Origin: Solirubrobacterales bacterium
GTDB lineage: Bacteria > Actinomycetota > Thermoleophilia > Solirubrobacterales > Solirubrobacteraceae
Direction: 5' to 3'
Length of the DNA stretch: 60,526 nucleotides
Assembly (NCBI GenBank): GCA_027451345.1
Contig: DAIDJO010000059.1
Location: 1-60,526 of the forward strand
The notes below the pieces were generated by a model, which worked only from the letters and a program-made list of their open reading frames with translations, had not been told where the DNA came from and ran no database searches. This document shows, one piece after another, positions 48,067-56,542 of the stretch; the first letter of the stretch is position 1, and each line of letters starts with the position of its first letter. The position numbers and the translations under genes are program-made.

Positions 48067-49086
48067 CGGGTCACGCCGGGCGCTCGGCGCCGGCTCGCCG
48101 CTCCCGATCGTCCGCCGACGCACCTCGAGGCTCTCCTCGACCGCCCGACGCTGCTCCTCGGACATCTTCCGGGTGTCACGCGGTTCGGCGAACGGCTCGA
48201 CCTCCTCGGGCAGGCCCTGCTCAACGGCGCGCTCGCGTTCGAGCTCCGAGTTCAGCTCGAGGCCGAAGAGCAGCGACACGTTCGTCAGCCACAACCAGAC
48301 GAGGAAGACCACGACGCCCGCCATCGAGCCGTACGTACGGTCGTAGGAGGAGAAGTCCGAGACGTAGAGCGCGAACAGCGCGGAGACGACGAGCCAGGCG
48401 ACGGTGGCGAGCACGCCGCCGGGGCTGATCCACTTGATCCCGGCCTGCTTGGCGTTCGGCGTGGCCCAGAACAGCACGGCGAGCAGCACCGAGATGAGCA
48501 CGACGAGCACCGGCCACTTGGCGATGTCCCAGATGGTCACGGCGGTGCTGCCGACGCCGATCGAATTGCCCACGGTCCGCGCCACCGAGCCGGTGAGGAC
48601 GACGAGTGCCGCCATCAGCACGAGCATGACGACCGAGAACAGGGTCAGGGCGAGCCGCAGCGGCGCCTTCTTCCAGATGGGGCGACCCTCGCCGATGTCG
48701 TAGACGCGGTTGGCGGCGCGCATGAAGGCCGAGACGTACCCGGAGGCCGACCAGAGGGCGACGACGATGCCGATGATCGCCGCCACGCCGGCGCCGCTGT
48801 GGTGGTGCTCCGCCTGACGGATCAGCGTCTGGATGACCCGCGCCGCCGAGCCGGGGGCGACGGCCGTCACCTGATGCAGCAGCTGCGTCGAGTTGCCGCC
48901 GATCAGGCCGATGATGGCCACCAGCACGATCAGGCCCGGCACGACGGCCAGGACCCCGTAGTAGGTCAGGGCGGCGGCGAGGTCGGTGACGTTGTCGTTC
49001 CTGAACTCCACTCGGGTGCGCTTCAGCACCGTGCGCATCGAGTGCCGGTCGAGTTCGGCGGGGCTCTCAGGTTCCCGTTGGGCCAC
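48055..49086 (-). CDS. YihY/virulence factor BrkB family membrane protein
   Basis: About 343 residues with six membrane helices. NVTDLAAALTYYGVLAVVPGLIVLVAI is the conserved first-helix region, and WSASGYVSAFMRAANRVYD and SPGGVLATVAWLVVSALFALYVSDFSSYDRTYGSMAGVVVFLVWLWLTN in outline complete the family pattern. The C-terminal tail is charged and cytoplasmic. The family has been confused with RNase BN but has no proven enzyme activity. A GTG at 49086 is chosen because REPESPAELDRHS before the first helix is conserved in actinobacterial relatives; an ATG at 49038 and a longer frame to 49134 exist. Confidence 0.85.
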   Translation of the reverse strand: MAQREPESPAELDRHSMRTVLKRTRVEFRNDNVTDLAAALTYYGVLAVVPGLIVLVAIIGLIGGNSTQLLHQVTAVAPGSAARVIQTLIRQAEHHHSGAGVAAIIGIVVALWSASGYVSAFMRAANRVYDIGEGRPIWKKAPLRLALTLFSVVMLVLMAALVVLTGSVARTVGNSIGVGSTAVTIWDIAKWPVLVVLISVLLAVLFWATPNAKQAGIKWISPGGVLATVAWLVVSALFALYVSDFSSYDRTYGSMAGVVVFLVWLWLTNVSLLFGLELNSELERERAVEQGLPEEVEPFAEPRDTRKMSEEQRRAVEESLEVRRRTIGSGEPAPSARRDPARR

Positions 49087-49152
49087 TGCGTGACGGCGTA
49101 CCCGTACCGCCGCCGATCCGAACCCCCGCGGCAACCGCCCGAGCCGGCGCTC

Positions 49153-50997
49153 TCAGCCGTGCACGCGCAGGCGGACCAGGTACAGCTTCGAACCGATCTG
49201 CACGCCGACGTTCCAGTACTGGAAGTTGATCAGGTTCGGGGTGATGTTGAAGAGCACGTACCAGCGCGGGATGCCGTTTACCGAGCCGTCGGGGAAGAGC
49301 GCGGTCGTGCCGTTGCCGGGGAGGTTCGGCGCGACGGCCGCATCGACGTAGAAGGGGTGCTCGGGGCTGACCACCGTGAGGCGATAGGTGTCGGTGATAC
49401 GGACGTTGAAGTGGCCACCGGTGGTGCTCACCGGGGAGACCTGGATGATCGGCACCGCCGCGTCGGGGGCGAAGAACGAGTGCCCGGCCGTGACGACCAC
49501 GGTGTGCGGGTGCGGGTAGTACGCCGTGACCCGGATCTTGTCGCGCACGACCCGGAAGTAGGTGCCGGCGCAGGTGTTCTCGGTGTACCACTTGGTGCCG
49601 AGCACGGCGGCCGCGCCACCCGAGCCCTTCGTCGTGAAGCTGCCGTGCGCGTTGGCCCAGAGGCTCTGGAGCTTCTTGCCCTTCGGCTTGGCGTTGCCCT
49701 TCGCCGTCCCCTTGCCCTTGGCCCTGCCCTTCGCCTTGGCCACCGTGGCGGTGGCGCTCGCGACCGAGGCCACGGCACCCCGCGCGCTCACGGCCCGCGA
49801 GGCGATGCCGACGGCGCTGTTCGGTCCCCCGACCGTGACCGGGCAGTACTGGGCGCCGGGTCCGCCCGACAGGGTCGCCGTCGTCGCGCCCGTGGAGCGG
49901 TCCTGGTGCAGCTCGAACCGGCCGTCGTAGAAGACGCCCGACTCGTAGCTTCCGTGGGGCAGCGCCAGCGTCATCTGGACCGATCCGTGGCTCGCGTCGA
50001 TCTCGGACCCGTTCGGAACCTGGGCGCCCACGGCGACGCGGCGGAAGGTGTGCTGACCGGTCACCCGCACCCGCACGTCACCGGTCACCGGCGTGATGTC
50101 GACGTTCTTGCCCAGGACGGGGGCCGGCAGGCCGCCGTCGTTGGACTCGAAGCTGCCGTTCACCGGCGGGGTGACCGTCGCGTTCGTCGGTTGGGTGCCC
50201 GCGATCGTCGCCCGCACCCGTGGGCGGACGGTCGCGGAGGCGACACCGCCGCCGACGCGCCAGGTGGTGAGCGCGATGCGCGGCGTGTTCCGGCCGACGA
50301 TGTGGCCGTCGACGCGCAGGTGGGTGAAGACCATCGGCGCCCACGGCACGGGGCCGCGCACGGCGTTCGGCCCGCCGGTCGGCGAGTAGAGGTTGATCAG
50401 GGCCGCCCAGCCGTTCAGATACGGCCGGCCGAACTGGTTGCCGAACAGCTCAAAGGCGCCGGCCGCCCACCCGAGGTTCGGGTTCAGGGCCGGCGCGCGG
50501 AGGGAGCGGGTCTGGCGGGTGTTCAGGTCGACGATCCGCAGCCTGAGGCCGCGGCCGACGCGCCACACCGTGACCTGCAGCGGGTCGCCCGGAGCGATCC
50601 GGAAGTGCGCGGGCCGGAAGCGCAGGTACCCGGTGTTGGTGTTGCTGAAGATGAACTCCGGCGTGTAGACGGGCTGGTTGCCCCGGCAGAAGCTGTAGTA
50701 GCCGGCGAAGTCGAAGGCCTGCACCGCCGAGTTGCGGCGGCGGTACCGGCCGAGCAGCTCGACGCCGGACCGCTGGCCGGCGTACTGGCGCCGCCCCACG
50801 GCGCCACAGTAGATCGCGGAGACCGTGACGGTGGCGGACACCGAACGGGAGGGTGTGCGCGAATGGACGGTCGCAGCCCGGCCGCCGACGAACGGACCGC
50901 TGCCGCTCGCGGAGGCGACGGAGACGAGCCCGACGACCCCAGCGCTCAGCGCAGCAACGACCCGTCTGAGGTTGCGCCCGCCCACCCCGATCTCCAT
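49153..50997 (-). CDS. Secreted multi-module protein with FecR-like domain
   Basis: A 614-residue exported protein with a signal peptide (residues 1 to about 31). Four regions can be seen. Residues about 55-250 are all-beta and recall the lectin-like G1 peptidase fold (FRIAPGDPLQVTVWRVG, WAAGAFELFGN), with catalytic residues not evident. About 290-370 is a FecR-like module (PVLGKNVDITPVTGDVRV, VAVGAQVPNGSEIDASHGSV). After a Lys/Gly/Ala linker (420-442), about 445-510 holds a second small beta module (LWANAHGSFTTKG, VLGTKWYTENTCAGTYFRV). A C-terminal beta domain ends the protein. The middle modules resemble ones I associate with secreted Thermoleophilia proteins. Function unknown; surface binding or adhesion is plausible. 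Divergent from greA. Confidence 0.7.
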   Translation of the reverse strand: MEIGVGGRNLRRVVAALSAGVVGLVSVASASGSGPFVGGRAATVHSRTPSRSVSATVTVSAIYCGAVGRRQYAGQRSGVELLGRYRRRNSAVQAFDFAGYYSFCRGNQPVYTPEFIFSNTNTGYLRFRPAHFRIAPGDPLQVTVWRVGRGLRLRIVDLNTRQTRSLRAPALNPNLGWAAGAFELFGNQFGRPYLNGWAALINLYSPTGGPNAVRGPVPWAPMVFTHLRVDGHIVGRNTPRIALTTWRVGGGVASATVRPRVRATIAGTQPTNATVTPPVNGSFESNDGGLPAPVLGKNVDITPVTGDVRVRVTGQHTFRRVAVGAQVPNGSEIDASHGSVQMTLALPHGSYESGVFYDGRFELHQDRSTGATTATLSGGPGAQYCPVTVGGPNSAVGIASRAVSARGAVASVASATATVAKAKGRAKGKGTAKGNAKPKGKKLQSLWANAHGSFTTKGSGGAAAVLGTKWYTENTCAGTYFRVVRDKIRVTAYYPHPHTVVVTAGHSFFAPDAAVPIIQVSPVSTTGGHFNVRITDTYRLTVVSPEHPFYVDAAVAPNLPGNGTTALFPDGSVNGIPRWYVLFNITPNLINFQYWNVGVQIGSKLYLVRLRVHG

Positions 50998-51039
50998 GAG
51001 CGCGGCACTCTACCGCGTTTTGGTCGGCTGGCGAGAATT

Positions 51040-51060
51040 TTGCTCACGTAAACCGAGCAA
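51040..51060. promoter_or_regulatory. Inverted repeat in the divergent gap before greA
   Basis: TTGCTC and GAGCAA form a perfect six-base inverted repeat with a nine-base spacer, inside the most AT-rich part of the gap between the secreted protein gene and greA. It could be a regulator site or part of overlapping promoters. No complete -35/-10 pair could be fixed. Confidence 0.35.
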
Positions 51061-51124
51061 TCACCCTTGAGCTAAGGTCGTGCCCGGCGCGCCGAGCCGG
51101 CGGCCGTGGAACGGTTGGAGGACC

Positions 51125-51589
51125 ATGGACACCATCGAGATGACGGCGGAGGAGCTCCGGCGCCTGCAGGAGGAGCTGGGCGAGCTCGAGAGCAGCGGGC
51201 GGGCGGGGATCGCCGCGCGGATCAAGACGGCTCGTGAGTGGGGCGACCTGAAGGAGAACGGCGAGTATCACGCCGCCAAGGAGGCGCAGGCCCACCTGGA
51301 GACGCGCATCCTCCGGCTGCGCGAGCAGGTGCGCGCGGCGGTGGTGGTGGAGGCGGCGAGCAGCGGCGATGCCGTGCGTCACGGAGCCACGGTCGAGGTG
51401 ACCGACCTCGGCGCCGGCGCCACCCAGAGCTTCCGCATCGTCTCGCCGAACGAGGCCAGGCCGCGCGAGGGGCTGATCTCGTCGAGTTCCCCGGTCGCTC
51501 AGGCGCTGCTCGGGCACGGCCTGGGCGACGAGGTCGAGATCCCGATCCCCGCCGGCGTGCGCCGGCTGCGGATCGAGGCGATCAGGTAG
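51125..51589 (+). CDS. greA: Transcription elongation factor GreA
   Basis: A 154-residue factor that rescues backtracked RNA polymerase by stimulating cleavage of the nascent RNA. The N-terminal coiled coil carries the catalytic acidic tip in the segment AREWGDLKENGEYHAAKEAQ (Asp/Glu pair). The C-terminal FKBP-like domain ends IPIPAGVRRLRIEAIR. Compared with E. coli GreA the C-terminal domain is somewhat divergent (SSSSPVAQALLGHGLGDEVEI matches the usual SP[I/V]..ALLG). GGAGG lies before the ATG. The gene leads a short rightward cluster with an SDR, an S4 protein and a transporter. Confidence 0.92.
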   Translation: MDTIEMTAEELRRLQEELGELESSGRAGIAARIKTAREWGDLKENGEYHAAKEAQAHLETRILRLREQVRAAVVVEAASSGDAVRHGATVEVTDLGAGATQSFRIVSPNEARPREGLISSSSPVAQALLGHGLGDEVEIPIPAGVRRLRIEAIR

Positions 51590-51610
51590 CCGCCGGCGGC
51601 GGAGGAGCGG

Positions 51611-52375
51611 ATGCGGATCGCGGGTGCGGCAGCCATCGTCTTCGGCGGAGCCTCCGGGCTCGGCGAGGCGACGGCGCGACGGTTGGCCGCGGAGGGTGCG
51701 TCGGTCACGGTGGCCGATCTGAACCTCGCCGGCGCCGAGCGGGTGGCGACGGAGATCGGGGGCGCCGCCCACGCTGCCGACGTCACCGATCCGGACGCGG
51801 TCGGCGCGGCGCTCGACGCCGCGGCGGGCTCGGCGTCGGACGGGTTGAGGATCTCCGTGTGCTGTGCCGGCGTCGGCTCGCCGGGGAGGCTCGTCGGTCG
51901 GGATGGGCCCACGCCGCTTCAGCACTTCGCGACCGTCATCAACGTCAACCTGCTCGGCACGATCAACGTGCTGCGCCTGGCGGCGGCGCGGATGGCGGCC
52001 AACGCACCCGACGCGGAGGGTGAGCGCGGGATCTGCGTCAACACGGCATCCATCGCGGCCTTTGACGGCCAGATCGGGCAGGTCGCCTACGCCGCCTCCA
52101 AGGGCGGTGTCGTCGGCCTCACGCTCCCCGCGGCGCGCGAGCTGGCACAGCGGGGCGTGCGCGTGATGACGATCGCCCCCGGCATCTTCGACACGCCGAT
52201 GCTCGCCGGCTTCTCCGATGAGGTCCGCGCCTCGCTGGCCGCGTCGATCCCCTTTCCCGCCCGGCTCGCGCGGCCGGCGGAGTACGCCGACCTCGTCGAG
52301 CACATCGTCACCAACCCGATGCTGAACGGCGAGGTGATCCGGCTGGACGGCGCCATCCGGATGCCTCCGCGCTGA
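51611..52375 (+). CDS. Short-chain dehydrogenase, 3-hydroxyacyl-CoA dehydrogenase type II-like
   Basis: A 254-residue SDR. The cofactor motif is [19 protein letters not shown] (TGxxxGxG type), followed by Asp in VADLNLAG favouring NAD. The catalytic residues are Ser in [11 protein letters not shown] and the YAASKGG pair (Tyr/Lys). The sequence between them, [28 protein letters not shown] in outline, closely matches human HSD17B10-type 3-hydroxyacyl-CoA dehydrogenases, and the C-terminus [17 protein letters not shown] also fits. GGAGGAG precedes the ATG, 21 bases after greA. A role in beta-oxidation of short or branched acyl-CoAs is likely. Confidence 0.87.
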   Translation: MRIAGAAAIVFGGASGLGEATARRLAAEGASVTVADLNLAGAERVATEIGGAAHAADVTDPDAVGAALDAAAGSASDGLRISVCCAGVGSPGRLVGRDGPTPLQHFATVINVNLLGTINVLRLAAARMAANAPDAEGERGICVNTASIAAFDGQIGQVAYAASKGGVVGLTLPAARELAQRGVRVMTIAPGIFDTPMLAGFSDEVRASLAASIPFPARLARPAEYADLVEHIVTNPMLNGEVIRLDGAIRMPPR

Positions 52376-52391
52376 GGCGCGGCTCGGGCCC

Positions 52392-52604
52392 ATGCAGGAG
52401 ATCAGGATCACCGGTGACACCATCCGGCTCGGCCAGCTGCTGAAGCTGGGCGGCGTCGTCGAGAGTGGCGCCGAGGGCAAGGACCTGCTCGCCGCCGGGG
52501 CGGTGCTCGTCAACGCCGGCGTCGAGACGCGGCGTGGCCGCCAGCTCCACGACGGGGACGTGGTCGAGGTCGGCGAGTGGGAGTTCCGGATCAGCGCGGG
52601 GTAG
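52392..52604 (+). CDS. S4 domain RNA-binding protein (YbcJ/RlbA-like)
   Basis: A 70-residue protein made of a single S4 domain. IRLGQLLKLGGVVESGAEGKDLLAAGAVLVNAG with GRQLHDGDVVEVGEWEF covers nearly the whole chain, matching the small YbcJ/YaaA group. It probably binds structured RNA near ribosomes; its precise role is unknown. It starts 16 bases after the SDR stop and is likely co-transcribed. Confidence 0.85.
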   Translation: MQEIRITGDTIRLGQLLKLGGVVESGAEGKDLLAAGAVLVNAGVETRRGRQLHDGDVVEVGEWEFRISAG

Positions 52605-52636
52605 GGCCCGGCGCGCCATCCTAGGATCGGTCCGGC

Positions 52637-53593
52637 ATGTCTCCCCGCGACAACCTCCGCGCCGCGCTCGTCGCGATCATCTGGGGCGCCAACTTCGTCG
52701 TCATCGACGAGGGCCTGCGGGGCTTCCCGCCGTTCCTGCTGCTCTGCGCGCGGTTCCTCGTCGTGCTGATCCCGGCGATCTTCGTCGTGCCGCGCCCCGG
52801 CCCGTGGCGCACGATCCTGGAGGTTGGGTTGTTCCTCAGCCTCGGCCAGTTCGGCCTGCTCTACCTGTCGCTGCACCTCGGCATGCCGGCGGGGCTCGCC
52901 TCCCTGCTCGTGCAGGTCCAGGTGATCTTCTCGATCGCCATCTCCCGCCTGTTCCTGCACGAGCGCCCGACGCGGCGGCAGCTGCTCGGGGTCGGCATCG
53001 GCCTGGCCGGCCTGGCCGTGCTCATCGGCGGCCGCTCGAGCACGGCGGGACTGCTGCCCGTCGCCGTCATCGTCGCGGCCTGCCTCTCCTGGTCGGTCGG
53101 CAACGTGCTCTCGCGCCGCGCGCAGATCACGAGCGGGTTCGGCCTCACGGTCTGGTCGGGGATCGTCGTGCCAGTCCCGGCGCTCGGTCTCGCGCTGCTC
53201 GTCAACGGGCCGCACGCGGTCGGTCACGCCGTGGCGCACATCGGCTGGCTGACGGTGGCGAGCACGCTCTACACGGCTGTCGGCTGCTCGCTCTTCGGCT
53301 ACGGGGTGTGGAACTCCCTGCTCGCGCGCTACCCGGTCGGCTCGGTCGTGCCCTTCGCGCTCATAGTCCCGGCCGCCGGGATCGCCACGGCATGGATCGC
53401 CCTCGGCCAGGCCCCGAGCGTGACCGAGGTGATCGGCGGGGCAATCCTGCTCGCCGGGATCGGCACTACGACGCTGCAGCGAGGAGACGCTCGCCGAGCC
53501 GCGAGTACCGCCGATCCGTGTCCGGCGTCCGCGCCGCTCGAGCCACCACGGCTCGACTCCCGACGATCACCGTCGCCAGCTTCGCCCGCGTGA
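52637..53593 (+). CDS. EamA/DMT family transporter
   Basis: A 318-residue membrane protein with ten predicted helices in two homologous EamA halves: residues about 5-130 (AIIWGANFVVIDEGL, FLLLCARFLVVLIPAIF) and about 140-285 (AACLSWSVGNVLSRRA, GGAILLAGIGTTTLQRG). The drug/metabolite transporter class exports amino acids, metabolites or toxins; substrate unknown. The last 40 residues after the tenth helix are Ser/Pro/Ala-rich and are read from DNA that is antisense to the end of recD2, giving a 128-bp overlap of the two genes. Confidence 0.87.
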   Translation: MSPRDNLRAALVAIIWGANFVVIDEGLRGFPPFLLLCARFLVVLIPAIFVVPRPGPWRTILEVGLFLSLGQFGLLYLSLHLGMPAGLASLLVQVQVIFSIAISRLFLHERPTRRQLLGVGIGLAGLAVLIGGRSSTAGLLPVAVIVAACLSWSVGNVLSRRAQITSGFGLTVWSGIVVPVPALGLALLVNGPHAVGHAVAHIGWLTVASTLYTAVGCSLFGYGVWNSLLARYPVGSVVPFALIVPAAGIATAWIALGQAPSVTEVIGGAILLAGIGTTTLQRGDARRAASTADPCPASAPLEPPRLDSRRSPSPASPA

Positions 53594-55610
53594 TCGCGGT
53601 GTAGAGCATCTCCCGGCGCAGGAAGAACGCCCCGGCCTGCTCGTGCGCGACGATCACGGCCACCGGCAGTTCGATCCCCTGGCCGCGGTGGACCGAGCAC
53701 GCGTACCCGAGCCGCAGGCTCTCCGCCTCCTCGGGCGGCAGCCGGAAGAGCTGCTCGTCGCTGCGCAGCAGGAGCGCCGCCTCATCGCCCTCACCGCCGG
53801 GGATCTCGTCCTCGAGGTAGAGGACCGTCCCGTTCATCAACCCCTTCTCGTGCAGGTTGCGCCCGGTCATCATCAGCTTGTCGCCGGTGCGCAGGCGCCC
53901 CCCGCCGACGGGCCGCCCGGTCCCGTTCAGAGCCTCCCGCAGGGCCCGATTCAGCGCGTCGATCCCGAGCTCCCCCTTGTAGACGGGGGCGAAGACCTGG
54001 ATGTCCTCCACCGGGTTGACCCCGTAGTGGGCGGGCAGGCGCGTGCTGACGAGGTCCACGATGAGCTCGAGCGCCTCACGCGCGCTCGCCCGCTCCATCA
54101 GGAAGAGGTCGTGCCGCATCCCCTCCGCCGGTCGGAACTCGGGCGCCTCGCCGCGGCGGATGGCGTGGGCGCCCTGCACGATCATGCTGCCGGCCGCCTG
54201 GCGGAAGATGTGCTGCAGCCGCGCCGTCGGGACGACGTCGGAGGCGACGAGGTCGGCGAACGGCTTCCCGGCCCCGACCGGGGCGAGCTGGTCGGCGTCG
54301 CCGACCAGCACCACGTGGGCGGTGGGCGGGACGGCTCGCAACAGGGTCACCATCAGTTCGAGGTTCGCCATCGAGGATTCGTCGACGATCAGCAGGTCGT
54401 ACGGGAGCGGGTCCTCCTCGTCGTGCTCGGGGAGCTCGCCGGGCACCCAGCCGAGCGCCGAGTGGACCGTCTTGGCGTCGACCCCGCTGGCCTCGGTCAT
54501 GCGTCGCGCCGCGCGCCCGGTGGGGGCGACGAGCAGGACGCGAGCGTGCTGGGCCTGTGCGACCGTGGCGATCGTGCGGATCGAGGCGGTCTTCCCCGTC
54601 CCGGGCCCGCCGGTGATCACGGACAGGCGATGGGCGAAGGCGGCCCGCACGCCGTCGGCCTGCTCGGCGGTGAGGGTGAGCCCGCCCGCCTCGAGCGCCA
54701 CCTCGTCGACCTCCCGGAGCCGTCCGGTCGGTGCGCCCGCCGAGAGCATGTCGAGCACCCGCTCGCCCAGCTCCTGCTCGAGCTGCCAGGTCGACGTGCG
54801 GTAGATCCAGTCGCCGTCGTGCACGAGGTCGCCCTCCTGGACGAGCTGCTCGAGCGATTCCTCGTCGGGGAGCTCCCCGAGCAGGTCCCGGGCGGCGGCG
54901 AGCAGCTGTCCGACGGGCAGGCACGTGCTCCCCGCCCGTCCCTCAGCCTCCGAGAGCGCGTAGATGAGCGCGGCCGCCGCCCGGCCCGGGATCGCCTCGA
55001 CCGACTCGGCGTGGGCCCGCGCGATCCGGTCGGCGACCCGGAAACCGACGCCGAAGAGGCGCGTGAGCTCGTACGGGTTCTCGGCGATCACCCGGTGCGC
55101 CGTGTTCGGGTACTCATCGCTGATGCGCTTGGCCAGGTAGGCGAGCCCGTGCGGCGCCAGGAGCAGGTGCAGCCGCCGGATCGTCCGCAGCTCGTTCCAG
55201 GAGGCGGCCGCCTCCTGCGCGCGAAACGGGTTCAGCCCCACGCGTCGGAACGCGGCGGCGGGCTCCTCGTCGATCGCGTCGAGGACACGCTCGGTCCCGT
55301 AGCGGTCGATCAGCTTCTTCGCACGGGCGTCGCCGATGTTGCGGATGCGACGCAGGTAGGAGATGAGCGCGGTTCGGTCCTCCGGAGGTAGGGGCCGGGC
55401 GGCGCTCACCTGCACCTGTTCACCGAAGCGGCTGTCCGTCACCCGGACGCCCGTGACCTCTGCCCGCTCGCCGATCTCGAGGTGCGCGAGCGGTCCCACG
55501 AGGACCACCGGCTCGTCCGACGCGTCGGCATCGAGCACGGCGAAGCCATTCTCGGGGTTGGCGAATCGCTGGCGACGGATCGTCACCTCGCGGTCGAAGG
55601 GCTCAGACAT
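53466..55610 (-). CDS. recD2: RecD2-type DNA helicase
   Basis: A 714-residue superfamily 1B helicase that unwinds DNA 5' to 3' and aids repair or fork maintenance independent of RecBC. The N-terminal part has an OB-like strand region and helix-hairpin-helix repeats (RRIRNIGDARAKKLIDRYG). Motor motifs are GGPGTGKT (Walker A), DLLIVDESSM (Walker B), VLVGDADQLAPVGAGKPF, LQHIFRQAAGSMI and near the end YACSVHRGQGIE with YTAITRAK. This long-N-terminus layout distinguishes RecD2 from the RecD subunit. ATG at 55610 (MSEPFDREVTI) is chosen; there is no clear ribosome site, so a leaderless or weak start is possible. The 3' end overlaps the convergent transporter gene. Confidence 0.92.
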   Translation of the reverse strand: MSEPFDREVTIRRQRFANPENGFAVLDADASDEPVVLVGPLAHLEIGERAEVTGVRVTDSRFGEQVQVSAARPLPPEDRTALISYLRRIRNIGDARAKKLIDRYGTERVLDAIDEEPAAAFRRVGLNPFRAQEAAASWNELRTIRRLHLLLAPHGLAYLAKRISDEYPNTAHRVIAENPYELTRLFGVGFRVADRIARAHAESVEAIPGRAAAALIYALSEAEGRAGSTCLPVGQLLAAARDLLGELPDEESLEQLVQEGDLVHDGDWIYRTSTWQLEQELGERVLDMLSAGAPTGRLREVDEVALEAGGLTLTAEQADGVRAAFAHRLSVITGGPGTGKTASIRTIATVAQAQHARVLLVAPTGRAARRMTEASGVDAKTVHSALGWVPGELPEHDEEDPLPYDLLIVDESSMANLELMVTLLRAVPPTAHVVLVGDADQLAPVGAGKPFADLVASDVVPTARLQHIFRQAAGSMIVQGAHAIRRGEAPEFRPAEGMRHDLFLMERASAREALELIVDLVSTRLPAHYGVNPVEDIQVFAPVYKGELGIDALNRALREALNGTGRPVGGGRLRTGDKLMMTGRNLHEKGLMNGTVLYLEDEIPGGEGDEAALLLRSDEQLFRLPPEEAESLRLGYACSVHRGQGIELPVAVIVAHEQAGAFFLRREMLYTAITRAKLATVIVGSRAVVARAARTPDTDRRYSRLGERLLAAAS

Positions 55611-55696
55611 GAGGATGAAATTAGACGCGAGGTAGGCGCGAGCACCCGATTTGTGCCGAAAATGACACCAGTGCACCGTCGCTCCCCTCCCCGCAC

Positions 55697-56410
55697 ATGA
55701 TCCGCCATGTCCTCGCCATGCACGTGCCCGTCTGGGGGCGCGCGCTCAACCTGCCGCTCAACCTCGAGGATCTGGCCGCCTCGGGGTTCGCCGCGTCGTC
55801 CCGCGACGGCGTGGCACTGCAGGGGGCCAGCGGGCCACCTGCAGTGGCGATCACCTTCGACGACGGGCCCCATCCGGAGGGCACGCCGAGAATCCTCGAG
55901 GTGCTCGCCGAGTTCGACGTCCGGGCGACCTTCTTCGTCGTCGGCGAGCAGGTGGCCAAACGCCCGGCGCTCACCCGGCTGATCCTCGATCAGGGGCACG
56001 TCATCGGCCTGCACGGCCACCAACATCGCCCGCACCCGCTGCGTCGGGCCGCGGACATGGACGCGGACTTCGCCCGCGGCCTGGCGGCGATCGAGGACGC
56101 CACCGGGAGCACGCCGCGGCTGCACCGGCCGCCGTTCGGGATCTACAGCCCGACCAGCCTCCGGCTCGCACGGGAGCGTGGCCTCCAGCCGCTGCTGTGG
56201 TCCAAGTGGGGGCGCGACTGGCGCAAGATGGCGACCCCGGAGGAGATCACCGCCCGCGTCGTCACCGGCATCAGGGCCGGGGACGTCGTCCTGCTCCACG
56301 ACGCCGACTATTACAGCGCCCGCTGCTCCCACCGTCGGACCGCCGCCGCGCTACCGACGATCCTGAAGCTGGTGGGGTCCGCGGGATTCGGTACCGTGGC
56401 GTACGCCTAA
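55697..56410 (+). CDS. Polysaccharide deacetylase (carbohydrate esterase 4)
   Basis: A 237-residue NodB-type deacetylase. AITFDDGPHPEGTP (51-64) supplies the catalytic base Asp55 and metal-binding Asp56. His106 and His110 in GLHGHQHRPH complete the metal site. RPPFGIYSP is motif 3, and VVLLHDAD is the end motif with the catalytic His. There is no signal peptide, so it may act on a cytoplasmic or membrane-face precursor, removing N-acetyl groups from an amino sugar. It precedes a sugar aminotransferase and the fused epimerase-glycosyltransferase on the same strand. Confidence 0.88.
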   Translation: MIRHVLAMHVPVWGRALNLPLNLEDLAASGFAASSRDGVALQGASGPPAVAITFDDGPHPEGTPRILEVLAEFDVRATFFVVGEQVAKRPALTRLILDQGHVIGLHGHQHRPHPLRRAADMDADFARGLAAIEDATGSTPRLHRPPFGIYSPTSLRLARERGLQPLLWSKWGRDWRKMATPEEITARVVTGIRAGDVVLLHDADYYSARCSHRRTAAALPTILKLVGSAGFGTVAYA

Positions 56411-56542
56411 CCGAGGGCTAACGCAGTTAAGCTGAGGCGAACACAGTGGCGTCCCCAAGGGCCGGCCATCCGCGGGGGCGCCCGGAGCGCGCCCACCACG
56501 GCGCGGAACGGTGGCACCCGATGAGGACGGCGTGCAGGATTC
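56411..56542. other. 132-bp gap inside the glycoconjugate cluster
   Basis: Contains an AT-richer start (GCTAACGCAGTTAAGCTGAG) that could hold a promoter for the aminotransferase, then a GC-rich segment. No ORF, hairpin with T-run, or known RNA motif is recognisable. Confidence 0.35.
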
